Source of the DNA: JBILCM01 sp044353165
GTDB taxonomy: Bacteria; Bacillota; Bacilli; Paenibacillales; YIM-B00363
NCBI GenBank assembly: GCA_044353165.1
Contig: JBILCM010000022.1
Location: 1-32,729 of the forward strand
Length of the DNA stretch: 32,729 nt
Direction: 5' to 3'
Made by a program: the position numbers and the translations under genes. The first letter of the stretch is position 1; every line of letters begins with the position of its first letter. Of the stretch, positions 31,984 to 32,729 are shown piece by piece. A model generated the notes under the pieces. It saw only the letters and a list, made by a program, of their open reading frames with translations. It had not been told where the DNA came from and did not search any database.

Positions 31984-32729
31984 ATGAAATCGATCATGCT
32001 TTCTCACGGCGACGGCGGACAACTCACGCAAGATTTGATCGAACAAGTATTTCAGCCGCTGTTGAATGATCCGATTTTACAAGAACAACATGATGCCTCA
32101 ATCCTATATGTCCCCACGCAGCACCTTGCTGTGAGTACGGATACCTTCGTGATCCAACCCATCGAGTTTCCTGGAGGGGATATCGGGAAGCTTGCGGTGG
32201 CCGGAACCGTGAATGACATCGCAGTGAGCGGAGCGAAGCCGTTATTTCTAACCGTTGGCTTTGTACTTGAAGAGGGATTAGAAATCAAGGTATTGGAGCG
32301 AATTGTCCGATCTATCGCGAATACGGCCAAGGAGGCGGACGTTCGTATTATTGCGGGTGATACGAAGGTCGTTGAGCGAGGGAAATGCGGAGGAATCATG
32401 ATGAATACAACCGGAATCGGGTATTTGAAACAGACCAGACAGCTCGGCTGCGCTCACATCAGGCCAGGAGATCGTGTGATCATCAATGGGGGAATCGCTG
32501 AGCATGCGGTTGCAATACTTGCGCAACGCGCAGGATTACAATTCTCGACACCTTTGCTCAGTGATTGTCAACCGTTAAATGCGCTCATTGAGCAACTGTT
32601 CACACAGTTTCATACCATCCGATTCTTGACAGATCCGACACGCGGAGGGATTGCGACCGCACTTAAGGAAGTCATGAGACAGCTTCCCGATTTGGATCTG
32701 ATTCTCAACGAAGCACAAATTCCGATCCA
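31984..32729 (+). CDS. hypE: HypE hydrogenase maturation protein (3' partial)
   Basis: The frame runs off the right edge after 248 codons. It begins MKSIMLSHGDGGQLTQDLIE, as HypE does, and continues with STDTFVIQPIEFPGGDIGKLAV, GTVNDIAVSGAKP, IAGDTKVVERGKCGG and TDPTRGGIATAL. HypE dehydrates the thiocarbamate on its C-terminal cysteine to thiocyanate; that cysteine lies outside the window. A run of seven Gs precedes the ATG by 7 bases. It completes the hyp set A-B-F-C-D-E. Confidence 0.95.
   Translation, partial: MKSIMLSHGDGGQLTQDLIEQVFQPLLNDPILQEQHDASILYVPTQHLAVSTDTFVIQPIEFPGGDIGKLAVAGTVNDIAVSGAKPLFLTVGFVLEEGLEIKVLERIVRSIANTAKEADVRIIAGDTKVVERGKCGGIMMNTTGIGYLKQTRQLGCAHIRPGDRVIINGGIAEHAVAILAQRAGLQFSTPLLSDCQPLNALIEQLFTQFHTIRFLTDPTRGGIATALKEVMRQLPDLDLILNEAQIPI

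Overview
The window looks like a chromosomal segment of a Gram-positive Bacillota, most likely Paenibacillaceae or a close relative. The reasons are strong AGGAGG-type ribosome binding sites, a groES-groEL operon behind a CIRCE operator, and an ABC-F / moaC / tatA / groESL gene order that resembles the ydiF-moaC-tatAY-groESL neighbourhood of Bacillus subtilis. Overall composition is near 50% GC by eye, with local departures: AT-rich stretches at about 5.9-6.9 kb and 16.6-17.6 kb, and a very GC-rich stretch at about 21.3-21.75 kb. No tRNA, rRNA, CRISPR array, insertion sequence or transposase was recognised.

Layout. (1) 1-5738: a plus-strand operon running in from upstream, with a lactonase-like metallo-beta-lactamase-fold hydrolase, an enolase-superfamily dehydratase related to L-rhamnonate dehydratase, an SGNH esterase, a short-chain dehydrogenase and a GH127/DUF1680 glycosidase. 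Together they read as deacetylation, glycoside cleavage and non-phosphorylative oxidation of a plant-derived sugar. A strong hairpin closes the operon. (2) 5895-8733: two minus-strand phytanoyl-CoA-dioxygenase-like genes, divergent from an AraC-family regulator, with a perfect 15-bp palindrome between them. (3) 8907-18956: a Tad/Flp-like pilus or secretion cluster: CpaB/SAF protein, TadZ-like protein with a degenerate P-loop, TadA/CpaF ATPase, TadB and TadC membrane proteins, three tandem miniature pilin-like genes of 46-57 codons, two TadE-like proteins sharing a DERGGA motif, a copper-amine-oxidase-N-domain secreted protein and a 683-residue secreted protein with PKD-like domains. No prepilin peptidase is present in the window.

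(4) 18957-21011: a minus-strand ABC-F ATPase, with four DnaA-box-like 9-mers packed into 88 bp just beyond its 3' end. (5) 21174-24200: plus-strand 5-formyl-THF cyclo-ligase, moaC, a MogA/MoaB-type protein, a MoeA-like molybdopterin-binding protein and tatA, i.e. molybdenum-cofactor work plus Tat export. (6) 24236-26428: promoter, CIRCE, groES, groEL and terminator. (7) 26470-27104: a minus-strand PIN-domain toxin with its antitoxin. (8) 27414-32729: a compact hypA-hypB-hypF-hypC-hypD-hypE operon for [NiFe]-hydrogenase maturation, with hypE cut by the window end. Its HypA has lost the zinc-binding domain. Hydrogenase structural genes are not in the window.

The most unusual items are the miniature pilin trio with the degenerate TadZ, the zinc-domain-less HypA, and the DnaA-box cluster. 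All calls come from reading the sequence and remembered family motifs; no database search was run.
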